The notes under the pieces: generated by a model
Database searches by the model: none
What the model was told of the DNA's origin: nothing
Seen by the model: the letters and a program-made list of their open reading frames with translations, nothing else
Position numbers and translations under genes: made by a program
In this document: positions 6,621 to 13,852 of the stretch, piece by piece
Position numbering within the stretch: position 1 is the first letter of the stretch
Layout: each line of letters starts with the position of its first letter
NCBI GenBank assembly: GCA_047629975.1
Contig: JBLHUT010000051.1
Span: forward strand, 1 to 15,005
Reading direction: 5' to 3'
DNA: 15,005 nt
Origin: JBLHUT01 sp047629975
Lineage (GTDB): Bacteria > Pseudomonadota > Alphaproteobacteria > Rhodobacterales > Rhodobacteraceae

Positions 6621-7546
6621 GGAATTATCGCCAACCACAGCGAGATCGTGAAGATCGATCCGACTGTCGCGACCAGAACAGCCGAGGCCGCCACCCGTTT
6701 GGCCACGCCGTACATATTTGCAAACACATAAACATTGATGCCCGGCGCCATCGCCCCGTTCATCACCGCCGAGCGGAAGGCCTCGTCGCTCAGCCCGATA
6801 CCGGAGCCGAACGCCCAGACCAGCGCGGGCCGGACCAGAAGCGAAACCACCACAACGAAACCGATGGTCGCCAGATCGCCTTCGGGGCGATAGCGAAACA
6901 GAACCCCGCCAAGACCAAAAAGCGCCGCCGGAAGTGCCGCACGGATCATCAGGTCAAGTGCTGCGATGAACGGACCGGGCAGAGTTATATCCGTCAGGTT
7001 GACAAAGAACCCGAGGGCGATCCCGACAATCAGCGCATTGCGGAACATGGCGCGTGCCACCGAGCGGATCAACAAGACGGGTGATTTGCTTTGGGCGCGG
7101 GCGATCTCCATCATTGTGATGCCGATGCCGTAGCAGAACGGCGAATGGATCGCGATGATGGCATAGTTCGCCTCAAGCGCATCCGGGCCATAAGCGCGTT
7201 CGGTGATCGGAAGGCCCAGCAACAGCGAATTGGCAAACAGACAGACAAACCCGATGGCCACGCTGTCGGTCCACGGTCTTTTGAAGAAAACTCGCGCACC
7301 GAAAACACCGATGGCAAAAGATGTGGTCGCCGCGGCATAATAGGCAAGCAAAAGATCAAGGTCGAAATGCTGATCCAGATCAAGGGTCGAGATCGCGCGA
7401 AACAACAGGCAGGGGATTGCGAATTGCTGCGTGAACACCATCAGGCCGTCGGCACCGGCATCCGAGAAGTACCCCTTCCAGACCGCAATATAGCCAAAGC
7501 CGATAACCAGAAAGACGGGAAGAATGACGTCTAACAGCCCGCCCAT
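6611..7546 (-). CDS. AEC-family (auxin efflux carrier) permease
   Basis: This 311-residue protein is almost entirely hydrophobic, with about 8-10 membrane helices. It has the AEC family pattern: an N-terminal ILPVFLVIGFGYIAVWKGYFS helix and loop, a conserved QQFAIPCLLFRAIST region, ANSLLLGLPITERAYG at about 105-120, and a C-terminal MNGAMAPGINVYVFANMYG segment. AEC proteins are secondary carriers for small organic anions such as malate in bacteria; the substrate here cannot be assigned. Its ATG overlaps the stop of the MBL gene as TGATG, so its translation is probably coupled to that gene. It is the last gene of the minus-strand cluster and the least obviously linked to the others by function. 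Confidence 0.88.
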   Translation of the reverse strand: MGGLLDVILPVFLVIGFGYIAVWKGYFSDAGADGLMVFTQQFAIPCLLFRAISTLDLDQHFDLDLLLAYYAAATTSFAIGVFGARVFFKRPWTDSVAIGFVCLFANSLLLGLPITERAYGPDALEANYAIIAIHSPFCYGIGITMMEIARAQSKSPVLLIRSVARAMFRNALIVGIALGFFVNLTDITLPGPFIAALDLMIRAALPAALFGLGGVLFRYRPEGDLATIGFVVVVSLLVRPALVWAFGSGIGLSDEAFRSAVMNGAMAPGINVYVFANMYGVAKRVAASAVLVATVGSIFTISLWLAIIPAP

Positions 7547-8343
7547 CAGACGTGATAACGGAGTGTCATGCCGTCAAAGGCCGGGGTGATGTGGTCGGGG
7601 GTTTCTTGATCTACGGTCTGGTAATCAAGGTCGATATGCATATTGGTCAGCACAGCACGTTTCGGTTTGACACGCGCGATCCACGCCAGCGTATTTTCCA
7701 GATGTGAATGCGACGGATGAGGGGTATACCGCAAAGCGTCGACGATCCAGCAGTCAAGCCCGTCAAGAACCGGCCATGCCGCGTCGTAAATGTCGGCCAC
7801 ATCCGGAAGATAGGCAAGATCGGCAATCCGGAAACCAAGGCTGTCGATGGCGCCGTGGTTTACCTTGAACGGGGTCAGCACGATCGCTCCGCCAGCGCCG
7901 TCAATGGTGATGTCCCCCTTGATCGTGTGCATGTTCAGAATAGGCGGATAAGGGGAACCCTCGGGTTGGACAAACGCATAGCCGAACCGCGATATCAGAT
8001 CATTCTGCGTCGCCCCGTCAGCCCAGACCGGCAGGCGATTGCGCGTGTTGAACACGATCATCCGCAGGTCGTCCAACCCGTGAACGTGATCGGCATGCGA
8101 ATGGGTGTAGACCACCGCATCAAGCGCCCCGACACCGGCATCAAGCAATTGGCTGCGCATATCGGGCGAGGTGTCGATGATCACCCGTGTGGCGCCGTCG
8201 TCGTCGAAACGCTCTATCAACAGGGAACACCGCCGGCGGATGTTTTTGGGGTTGGCAGGATCGCACGCACCCCAATGCCCCCCCAAACGCGGCACGCCCC
8301 CTGATGAGCCACAGCCCAGAACGGTGAATTTCAGCTCGGCCAT
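7546..8343 (-). CDS. PhnP-like metallo-beta-lactamase-fold hydrolase
   Basis: This 265-residue protein has the MBL metal signature THSHADHVHGL (80-90: H81, H83, D85, H86), with further ligands likely at H163 (VNHG), D181 (YLPDV) and H236 (TNMHIDLD). The N-terminal LGCGSSGGVPRLGG, CDPANPKN and RRRCS blocks are typical of the PhnP/cyclic phosphodiesterase-like subgroup. It is probably a cytosolic phosphodiesterase. No C-P lyase genes are nearby, so a role in phosphonate breakdown is not supported here. Its start overlaps the tatD stop as TAATG, and its own stop overlaps the AEC start as TGATG. The placement behind tatD suggests nucleotide or nucleic-acid metabolism, which is inference. Confidence 0.9.
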   Translation of the reverse strand: MAELKFTVLGCGSSGGVPRLGGHWGACDPANPKNIRRRCSLLIERFDDDGATRVIIDTSPDMRSQLLDAGVGALDAVVYTHSHADHVHGLDDLRMIVFNTRNRLPVWADGATQNDLISRFGYAFVQPEGSPYPPILNMHTIKGDITIDGAGGAIVLTPFKVNHGAIDSLGFRIADLAYLPDVADIYDAAWPVLDGLDCWIVDALRYTPHPSHSHLENTLAWIARVKPKRAVLTNMHIDLDYQTVDQETPDHITPAFDGMTLRYHV

Positions 8344-9131
8344 TACCCGTGCGCCTTTGAAAAAAGCCGGTCGAAATTTGCGCTTGTTTGTTTGGCGAAG
8401 TCTTCAAGGCTCATGTCGAACACCTCTGCCCCCTTGGCGGCCGTGTGCGCGGTATAAGCCGGCTCGTTGCGGCGCCCGCGGTGGGGCGGCGGCGCAAGGT
8501 AGGGCGCGTCTGTCTCGACCAAAATCCTGTCAACGGGGGCTGCGGCAAAAATCTCGCGGACCTGCGCACTTTTGGGGAAGGTCGCGATGCCGGACATCGA
8601 GAGGTAAAAGCCAAGCTCCAGCGCGGCCTGCGCAAGCTCGGGCCCCGAAGAGAAACAGTGCATGACGCAGTCAAAGGCCCCGGCGCGGTGCTCTTGGGTC
8701 AAAATGCGCGCCATGTCCGTGTCGGCGGCGCGGGCATGGATGATCAAAGGCAGGCCGGTTTGGCGGGCGGCTTCGATATGCACAAGCAGGCTTTCTTGTT
8801 GAACGGCGGCGGTATCGGCGGTGTAGTGGTAATCCAGCCCCGTCTCGCCGATCCCGACGAATTTGGGGTGCTCGGCCAGTGCAAGCAGCGCCTCAAGTTT
8901 CGCCATCGGTTCTTCGGCAGCAGACATCGGGTGGGTGCCGGCGGCATAGAACACAGGCGCAAACCGTTCCGCGATGGCGCGCACGGCGGCTTCGTTGCGC
9001 AGCTTGGTGCAGATTGTGACCATCCGCGTCACGCCGGCGGCTTGCGCGCGCGCGATCACCTCCGGCAGTTCGTCGGCAAAGTCGGGGAAATCGAGGTGGC
9101 AGTGGCTGTCGACGAGAAGTGGAAGTGTCAT
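8343..9131 (-). CDS. tatD: TatD family metal-dependent deoxyribonuclease
   Basis: This 262-residue amidohydrolase-fold protein carries all metal ligands of the TatD family: H10 and H12 in DSHCHLD, E96 in VGIGETGLDYH, H132 in IIHAR, H158 in MHCFS and D208 in ETDAPYLAP. TatD proteins act as 3'-5' exonucleases or hydrolases on damaged DNA. The start is ambiguous. ATG 9131 is annotated, but a TTG two codons upstream (9137) has AAGG at a better distance of 7 nt. It begins about 16 nt after the holB stop and its stop overlaps the MBL start. The tmk-holB-tatD order is also seen around ycfH in enterobacteria. Confidence 0.93.
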   Translation of the reverse strand: MTLPLLVDSHCHLDFPDFADELPEVIARAQAAGVTRMVTICTKLRNEAAVRAIAERFAPVFYAAGTHPMSAAEEPMAKLEALLALAEHPKFVGIGETGLDYHYTADTAAVQQESLLVHIEAARQTGLPLIIHARAADTDMARILTQEHRAGAFDCVMHCFSSGPELAQAALELGFYLSMSGIATFPKSAQVREIFAAAPVDRILVETDAPYLAPPPHRGRRNEPAYTAHTAAKGAEVFDMSLEDFAKQTSANFDRLFSKAHG

Positions 9132-9147
9132 TGGCAATCATGCGCCT

Positions 9148-10302
9148 TCATCGCTGCACGAGCGCCTCGGCGGTCGCGTTGATCTTGAGCACCGTATCAA
9201 GGATCATCGTGGCAGGGTCAAGGTTCACGGCCAAACCATGTTGCAACTCTGCGCCAAGCGTCTGGTGCAAATCCGCCCAACGGCGCGCGGCGACCGGGCC
9301 TGTGCACAACCGGGACATGACCGCCGTTTCGTCAGCGGCCGCCGCAAGGCCAACAGGCCCGAGGACGCCGAAACGGGCCAGCCGCGATAGAAAAAGCGCC
9401 AGCAAACCGGTCACCAGCGGCAAACGATCCGCCGCGCCGCGCGCGCCGGCCCATTCCGCAAACTGGATGGCCACGGTGCGGTCAAGGTGCGGCGTGGTTG
9501 AAAAGAGTGCAACGATTTTGGCGTAAACGTCGGGGCCACCCTGCTGCAACAAGGATACCGCCGCACCCACGGACCCCGCCGCCAGCGTGGCAAGCGCATC
9601 CATGTTCTGTGGCATCTCAAGGGCAAGCGGGGCCAGCGCGCGTGCCATGTCGTCGCCACCAAGAGGCGCGCAGCGCAATGGGCGACAGCGGCTTTTGATC
9701 GTCGGCAAAAGCCCCGAAGGCTGGTGACTGACCAGCAGGAAGACCGTATTTCTTGGTGGCTCCTCGAGCACTTTCAAAACCGCGTTTGCCGCACTCGGGT
9801 TCATTTCATCGGCACAGTCGACAATGACAACCCGCCGGCCGCCATCAGGAATTGTCTTGGCGAAGAATTCTTTGAGTTTGCGGGCCTCGTCAACGGTGAT
9901 TTCTGTTTTCAGGCGCTTGAGCTTATCATCCCACGGACGCCGCAGGACGACTATTCCCTGCTGGCTCAGGGCGGCGATGCGGCGGGCGACGGGATGATCG
10001 ACGGGGACATCAAGCGTGTCCGGCGGGGCAGGGGCCGCTTCGGCGAACAGCGCCGCATCGTTGTGAATGGGGGTGGCGAGCAGGAAACGGGCAATGCGCC
10101 ATGCAAGCGTGGCCTTGCCGACGCCCTTTGGTCCGGTAATCAACCACGCGTGATGCAGCCGGTTCTGGGCGATGGCCTGCAAAAAATCCGCCTCGGCTGC
10201 GCTGTGACCGAACAGGTGTTCGGTGTGGCGCGGGTGTGGCGCCCCGTCGAGCCGGTCACTTTCGAGGATGTCGTCGGTCGGGGAGGGGACGGGTTTGCGC
10301 AT
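9148..10302 (-). CDS. holB: DNA polymerase III subunit delta'
   Basis: This 384-residue AAA+ clamp-loader subunit helps load the sliding clamp onto primed DNA. It shows a P-loop-like GPKGVGKAT (57-65), a Walker B-like VIVDCADEMN (159-168), the NAVLKVLEEPP block (173-183) and the SRC motif at 204-206. The E. coli delta' subunit does not hydrolyse ATP, whereas the P-loop here looks largely intact. The N-terminal 25 residues before HLFGHSAAE are a poorly conserved extension. Its ATG overlaps the tmk stop as TGATG. It lies between tmk and tatD, a common bacterial arrangement. Confidence 0.94.
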   Translation of the reverse strand: MRKPVPSPTDDILESDRLDGAPHPRHTEHLFGHSAAEADFLQAIAQNRLHHAWLITGPKGVGKATLAWRIARFLLATPIHNDAALFAEAAPAPPDTLDVPVDHPVARRIAALSQQGIVVLRRPWDDKLKRLKTEITVDEARKLKEFFAKTIPDGGRRVVIVDCADEMNPSAANAVLKVLEEPPRNTVFLLVSHQPSGLLPTIKSRCRPLRCAPLGGDDMARALAPLALEMPQNMDALATLAAGSVGAAVSLLQQGGPDVYAKIVALFSTTPHLDRTVAIQFAEWAGARGAADRLPLVTGLLALFLSRLARFGVLGPVGLAAAADETAVMSRLCTGPVAARRWADLHQTLGAELQHGLAVNLDPATMILDTVLKINATAEALVQR

Positions 10303-10910
10303 CAGGCGTCCTGCGGGATCAGGGCCGCGATGTCGGCGGCGACCGTATCGGCGGTGCGGTTGCCGTCAATAACACGGCAGCGTCCGGGCGCCGACAGCGC
10401 AAGGTCAAGGAAACCCCGGCGTAGGGTGCTTTGAAAGGCGATACCGAAGTCCTCGAAGCGGTCCTCGCCGCTTTGTCGCGCAAGACCACGGGTCAGGGCA
10501 GCGTGAGGGTCCATGTCGATGACAAAGGTCAGATCCGGCTCGATCCCGATCATCCGGGCGTGAAGCAGATCGACGGTGGCCCGCAGGTCGCCGCGTGTGG
10601 CGCCCTGATAAACACGGGTGCTGTCGGCAAACCTGTCGCTGATCACGATTGTGCCGGCCTCCAGGGCGGGGCGGATGGTGCGTTCAAGATGGTCGCGCCG
10701 TGCGGCGGTAAACAACAAAATCTCTGTCTCGGCCGACCACCGGTTCGGCGCGCCCTCGACCAGCAGGCGGCGGATTTCCTCTGCGCCGTCCGACCCGCCC
10801 GGTTCGCGCGTCAACACCACGCTGTGCCCCGCGTCGCGCAAGGTGCCGGCCAGATGACGCGCCTGGGTGGATTTGCCCGACCCGTCGATGCCTTCGAATG
10901 TGATGAACAT
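10302..10910 (-). CDS. tmk: Thymidylate kinase
   Basis: This 202-residue P-loop kinase phosphorylates dTMP to dTDP for dTTP synthesis. It has GIDGSGKST (7-15), TREPGGS (35-41) for nucleotide binding, SDRFADSTRVYQG (91-103) with the DR(Y/F) motif, and a lid segment RGLARQSGEDRFE (141-153). The frame is open up to 10949, but the ATG at 10910 is chosen: it starts MFITFEGIDG as in the family, gives the usual length, has AGGG just upstream, and avoids overlap with the carboxypeptidase gene, which ends at 10927. Its stop overlaps the holB start as TGATG. Confidence 0.95.
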   Translation of the reverse strand: MFITFEGIDGSGKSTQARHLAGTLRDAGHSVVLTREPGGSDGAEEIRRLLVEGAPNRWSAETEILLFTAARRDHLERTIRPALEAGTIVISDRFADSTRVYQGATRGDLRATVDLLHARMIGIEPDLTFVIDMDPHAALTRGLARQSGEDRFEDFGIAFQSTLRRGFLDLALSAPGRCRVIDGNRTADTVAADIAALIPQDA

Positions 10911-10926
10911 TACCGGCCCTGCTGCG

Positions 10927-12090
10927 TCAGTTGGCCGTCGCGTCGGCATCAGCCTCGGCGTCGCGCATCAAAACACGGGTCGCGGTGCGCAGATGGGCGA
11001 CAAAACCGCCCTTTGGCACGTCACGTTCCGCCATCAAAGGAAGCTCCACCGGCGCCATGCCGTCAAGGCTTACCGACAGCTTGCCGATAACCTCGCCCTT
11101 CTTGATCGGGGCGATGAGGGGCGAATTATAGCTGATTTCGCCTTCGACCTCGCCGCGCACCAACGCAGGAACCAGCAGTTCGAAGTCTTTTGACGCCACA
11201 AGGCCCACGCGCTCTTGTGCGCCGATCCAGACCGGCACATCGGTCAGCCGCGTCCCTTGGGTCACGATTGTCTTGCGGATGAACTGCCGGAAGGCCCAAT
11301 TGACGATCCGCTCTGCCTCTTCGGCGCGTTCGGTGTCGGTGTTCAGGCCGGTGATTACGAAAACCACCCGCCGGTCGCCCTGAACCGCAGACCCGACAAG
11401 CCCGAAGCCTGCCTCGGACGTGTGGCCGGTTTTCAGGCCATCCGCACCGATGCCAAGCTTCAACAACGGGTTGCGATTGCCGTGGTTCGTCGGCACACGA
11501 CCGTCATAGGCAAATGTCGTGAGGCCGAAAAAGCCGTAGTATTCCGGAAAATCCGAGATCAGCCGCAGGGCAAGCACGCCAAGATCCTGCATGCTCATCC
11601 GTTGGTTCGGATCCGGCCAGCCACTGGAATTGGAGAATGTGGAGTTGGTCATGCCAAGCGAGCGTGCCCGCTCGTTCATCGTGCGTGCAAACGCTTCTTC
11701 GGTACCGGCAAGGCCTTCGGCGACGACCACGCACGCATCATTGCCCGATTGCACGATGATGCCCTTGATCAACTCCTCGACACTCGGCCGGTCCGCCTCG
11801 GTCAGGAACATCGACGAGCCGCCCATTGCGTGGGCACGTGCGGAAACATTGAACTTTGTGTCCATCGTGACCCGTCCGTCGCGCAGAGCCTCGAACAGCA
11901 TGTTGAGCGTCATCAGTTTGGACATCGACGCGGGTGGCAACGGCATTTCGGCATTCTTGGCCATCAACAACGTGCCGGTTGTTTCATCGAAAACATAAGC
12001 GGCTGTCGCCCGCGTCTCGAATGCCGCAACGGCAGGCAGGGCAAGCAGGACGGCAAGCAGCGCCAAACAGAATGATCTAAGGGTTCGCAA
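10927..12090 (-). CDS. D-alanyl-D-alanine carboxypeptidase (S11 family PBP)
   Basis: This 387-residue penicillin-binding protein trims the terminal D-Ala from peptidoglycan stem peptides in the periplasm. A signal peptide (LRSFCLALLAVLLALPAVAA) opens it. The three active-site motifs are ASMSK (nucleophile S55, K58), SGN (115-117) and KTG (220-222). The C-terminal beta-domain typical of PBP5/6 follows from about 270, and an acidic/Ala tail ends the protein. No clear amphipathic membrane-anchor helix is visible at the C-terminus. The start is taken as TTG 12090 because GGGAG (12098-12102 on the plus strand as CTCCC) is 7 nt away and the signal peptide then has normal length; a TTG at 12123 is also open. 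It lies 50 nt after the SPOR lipoprotein gene and 16 nt before tmk. Confidence 0.92.
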   Translation of the reverse strand: MRTLRSFCLALLAVLLALPAVAAFETRATAAYVFDETTGTLLMAKNAEMPLPPASMSKLMTLNMLFEALRDGRVTMDTKFNVSARAHAMGGSSMFLTEADRPSVEELIKGIIVQSGNDACVVVAEGLAGTEEAFARTMNERARSLGMTNSTFSNSSGWPDPNQRMSMQDLGVLALRLISDFPEYYGFFGLTTFAYDGRVPTNHGNRNPLLKLGIGADGLKTGHTSEAGFGLVGSAVQGDRRVVFVITGLNTDTERAEEAERIVNWAFRQFIRKTIVTQGTRLTDVPVWIGAQERVGLVASKDFELLVPALVRGEVEGEISYNSPLIAPIKKGEVIGKLSVSLDGMAPVELPLMAERDVPKGGFVAHLRTATRVLMRDAEADADATAN

Positions 12091-12140
12091 CGTATCGCTC
12101 CCGTTTCTTTGGGTTAATCTCAAGCCAGAGGCAGGCAGGG

Positions 12141-12983
12141 CTAGTCTGTCACGAAATAGGCGTCGGCAAAACCTGCTTTGCGCACAGATTGCAATGTCGC
12201 CTCTCGCCCGCCTGTTTCGGCGTCAGCGGCCACGAGAACGCGCCAGAATGGCTTGTCTGGTGCATCGTGCTCACGCATCTCGGCCGCAAGCCCGCGTTCA
12301 GTCAGGGCTTTGGCGGCTCCGGTCGCATTCGCTTTGATACTGAAAATCCCGATCTGGACAAACGATTGCGGGGTGGTGTTTGTTGGGGCATCGGCCTGCG
12401 CAGAGTTTGCGGTGCGTATGGCCGCAAGTGTGCCGGTTTCGATCGTGCCGGACGCTGCGTTTGCCCCTGTCTGCGTTGCGGGGGCAGAAGCCTCACTGCG
12501 GCGCAGGGCAATGACCGAGATCGTGGTTGGCTGCCCTGCAAGAATGCTTAAAGCCCGCGCCGCGTCCGATGACACCTGAAAGCGGGGGCCGGGGTTGTCG
12601 CGCTCGCGTTTGAACAAAGAGCCGATGACGGATTTTCCGTTGTTTGTGTTGCGGATAATGACCTGCTCGGGCGTCAGGGCTTCGGGATGCGCAACCCAGA
12701 CCCCGCCGAACGAGGGCGTGCCTGTCCAAAGCGCGTCTTCACTGCTGGCAAAGATTTCCGGCGCCTCGATATCCGCGTTAACAGAGGAGAGGAGCGTCGA
12801 TTGTGCCGGAGTATCTTGCGGGGCCGCGACGGGGTCTGGTTTGCCAAAAAACCCCGGGCCGTCCTCTTGGCCACAAGCAGTCAGGAATATTGTCGCCACT
12901 ACAAGCGCGGCGCGGGCTGCGGGATACCGTTGTGCCCGCTCGGGTTCGGCGCCGGTCGCGGCGGATGTGACGCTCATGCCCAT
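12141..12983 (-). CDS. SPOR-domain lipoprotein with a divergent RlpA-like domain
   Basis: This 280-residue protein starts with a 24-residue charged leader, then a hydrophobic helix ending in the lipobox LTAC (C37), so it is probably a lipoprotein. Residues about 94-160 (GVWVAHPEALT, VIIRNTNNGKSV, then VSSDAARAL) read like the double-psi beta-barrel of RlpA lytic transglycosylases, but the DRGP motif is absent. A linker of Thr/Ala/Gln follows, and a SPOR domain ends the protein (about 205-280: FVQIGIFSIKANATGAAKAL, then FWRVLVA). SPOR domains bind denuded glycan at division sites. It is first in the minus-strand cluster and directly precedes the carboxypeptidase, which fits a septal peptidoglycan role. 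AAAGGG lies 6 nt before the ATG at 12983; a second ATG is two codons in. Confidence 0.85.
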   Translation of the reverse strand: MGMSVTSAATGAEPERAQRYPAARAALVVATIFLTACGQEDGPGFFGKPDPVAAPQDTPAQSTLLSSVNADIEAPEIFASSEDALWTGTPSFGGVWVAHPEALTPEQVIIRNTNNGKSVIGSLFKRERDNPGPRFQVSSDAARALSILAGQPTTISVIALRRSEASAPATQTGANAASGTIETGTLAAIRTANSAQADAPTNTTPQSFVQIGIFSIKANATGAAKALTERGLAAEMREHDAPDKPFWRVLVAADAETGGREATLQSVRKAGFADAYFVTD

Positions 12984-13001
12984 ATATTGCCCTTTGTCGC
13001 C

Positions 13002-13017
13002 CCTTGGTTGGCCAAGG
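13002..13017 (-). other. Inverted repeat in the leader of the SPOR-dac-tmk cluster
   Basis: CCTTGG (13002-13007) and CCAAGG (13012-13017) form a perfect 6-bp inverted repeat around a 4-base spacer, ending 18 bases before the start codon and close to the ribosome binding site. It could be a small RNA hairpin or an operator. Nothing ties it to a known regulator. Confidence 0.35.
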
Positions 13018-13079
13018 CGATGCTGTCTTCTGACTGGACGCTACGTGCCGTGGGGAGTGTCGTCAGATGCTTGGGTGAA

Positions 13080-13108
13080 ATTGTATACGTCTAGCGAACC
13101 CGTGGAAA
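13080..13108 (-). promoter_or_regulatory. Promoter candidate for the seven-gene minus-strand cluster
   Basis: On the minus strand TTTCCA (13103-13108, 4 of 6 to the -35) and TACAAT (13080-13085, 5 of 6 to the -10) are 17 bases apart. The predicted leader is about 90 nt and includes the inverted repeat at 13002-13017. I see no other good promoter on this strand between 12984 and the tRNA-Ser gene at 13212. Confidence 0.45.
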
Positions 13109-13211
13109 GGGTGATTGAATTGTTGGCCAAATTTCAGGCATCTGGAAAGAACACACCAGTCTTGCGGGAACCTCTTTTAGAATCGGAAACATGAAGATAA
13201 AGAGACGCGAC

Positions 13212-13301
13212 GGAGGGCTGGCAGAGTGGTCGAATGCACCGGTCTTGAAAACCGGCGTGCGTGAAAGCGTACCGTGGGTTCGAATCCCACGCCCTCCGCC
13301 A
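13212..13301 (+). tRNA. tRNA-Ser(UGA)
   Basis: This 90-nt gene has the long variable arm of type II tRNAs. Acceptor GGAGGGC (13212-13218) pairs with GCCCTCC (13291-13297), then discriminator G13298 and an encoded CCA (13299-13301). The anticodon arm CCGGT/ACCGG holds TGA at 13246-13248, reading UCA-type serine codons. The variable arm CGTGCGTGAAAGCGTACC and the T arm with GGTTCGAATCC are intact. It lies alone, divergent from the large minus-strand cluster. No repeat of its 3' end that would suggest an integrated element is seen before the window edge. Confidence 0.97.
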
Positions 13302-13370
13302 TAGGGGTATGAATTTATTAGGTTGTTGCCTCCGGATTGCAACCGGAAATCAGAAGTGCCAAGAAAACGA

Positions 13371-13400
13371 ACTTCCCAGCATACGAAGTATCAGATTTTT
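13371..13400 (+). terminator. Weak terminator candidate after tRNA-Ser
   Basis: ACTTC (13371-13375) can pair with GAAGT (13385-13389), followed after six bases by TTTTT (13396-13400). The stem is short and AT-rich. A second small hairpin (GGTTG 13321-13325 with CAACC 13340-13344) lies upstream without a T-run. No gene is seen in 13302-13453. Confidence 0.25.
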
Positions 13401-13431
13401 CCTTTTTGGATAACTACGGTAGGACTGGATG

Positions 13432-13471
13432 TTTGCGGGGTATCTCAGCCCTGCTACAGGCCCCCCGCAAA
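13432..13471 (-). terminator. Nested hairpin at the end of the DUF4149 gene
   Basis: TTTGCGGGG (13432-13440) pairs perfectly over 9 bp with CCCCGCAAA (13463-13471). Inside it, CCTG (13450-13453) pairs with CAGG (13457-13460) around the three bases of the TAG stop codon (13454-13456). The right arm lies within the last codons of the gene. No U-tract follows on the minus strand, so it may be a 3'-end stabiliser or a Rho-associated end rather than a classical terminator. Confidence 0.45.
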
Positions 13472-13852
13472 GCGAGCCAGCACGTAACCCGCCAGCGCGA
13501 TATGGGCCAGCGTGATCACCACTGATAGCCCGTGCAACACCTTGAAGCGGCCCTTGGCGCCGATGTCGGTGGCGCGGTTGATGGCAGGCATCAGGATTTG
13601 CCGGGTGGGCAGGACCGTTGCCGCGATCAGCGCCAGCAGCCCTGCTGCGAGCGGATCGGCGGGCCAGAGCAGCGCCGCCGCGACTGCGGCCGTGCCGAGA
13701 ACAAAAATGTAGAACATCGGAAAGGCACGCCGGATTGTCGGACCCGCCACATCTGCCGGCAGCGCCGTGAACAGGAACGCGGCGAAGCCGAAGGAATACA
13801 GCACCATGCCCCCGAACAGGAGCGCTGTCATCAAAATAGCAAGGATCAGCAT
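13454..13852 (-). CDS. Small four-helix membrane protein, DUF4149-like
   Basis: This 132-residue protein has about four membrane helices: 3-29, 46-62, 68-85 and 109-128. It fits the DUF4149/TMEM205-like pattern: GGMVLYSFGFAAFLF in helix 1, a TIRRAFPMFY loop motif, LMPAINRATD in the cytosolic loop, and GRFKVLHGLSVVITLAH at the start of the last helix. The function of this family is not known to me. A GGAG lies 8 nt before the ATG. The start overlaps the end of the UbiG-like gene by 7 nt (ATGCTGA), so the two are very likely co-translated. Confidence 0.8.
   Translation of the reverse strand: MLILAILMTALLFGGMVLYSFGFAAFLFTALPADVAGPTIRRAFPMFYIFVLGTAAVAAALLWPADPLAAGLLALIAATVLPTRQILMPAINRATDIGAKGRFKVLHGLSVVITLAHIALAGYVLARFAGGL

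Noticed and set aside
5661..6638. 325-residue minus-strand open frame opposite ispG
   Set aside because: It is the antisense shadow of ispG, whose cluster cysteines and family motifs are complete.
8388..9182. 264-residue plus-strand open frame opposite tatD
   Set aside because: tatD carries all metal ligands; the opposite frame has no domain and unusual Gly/Arg-rich composition.
9724..11090. Two plus-strand open frames opposite holB, tmk and the carboxypeptidase end
   Set aside because: They are shadows of three recognised genes and have no family motifs.
12105..12120. CtrA-like half site (TTAACC) upstream of the carboxypeptidase
   Set aside because: The second TTAA half at 7-nt spacing is missing, so only one half site is present.
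13212..13301. tRNA-Ser as an integration site for a mobile element
   Set aside because: No integrase gene and no repeat of the tRNA 3' end are seen in the following 1.7 kb; the genes there look chromosomal.
13379..13391. loxP-like string GCATACGAAGTAT after tRNA-Ser
   Set aside because: Only a short part resembles a loxP arm, there is no second arm or recombinase, and the match is likely chance.
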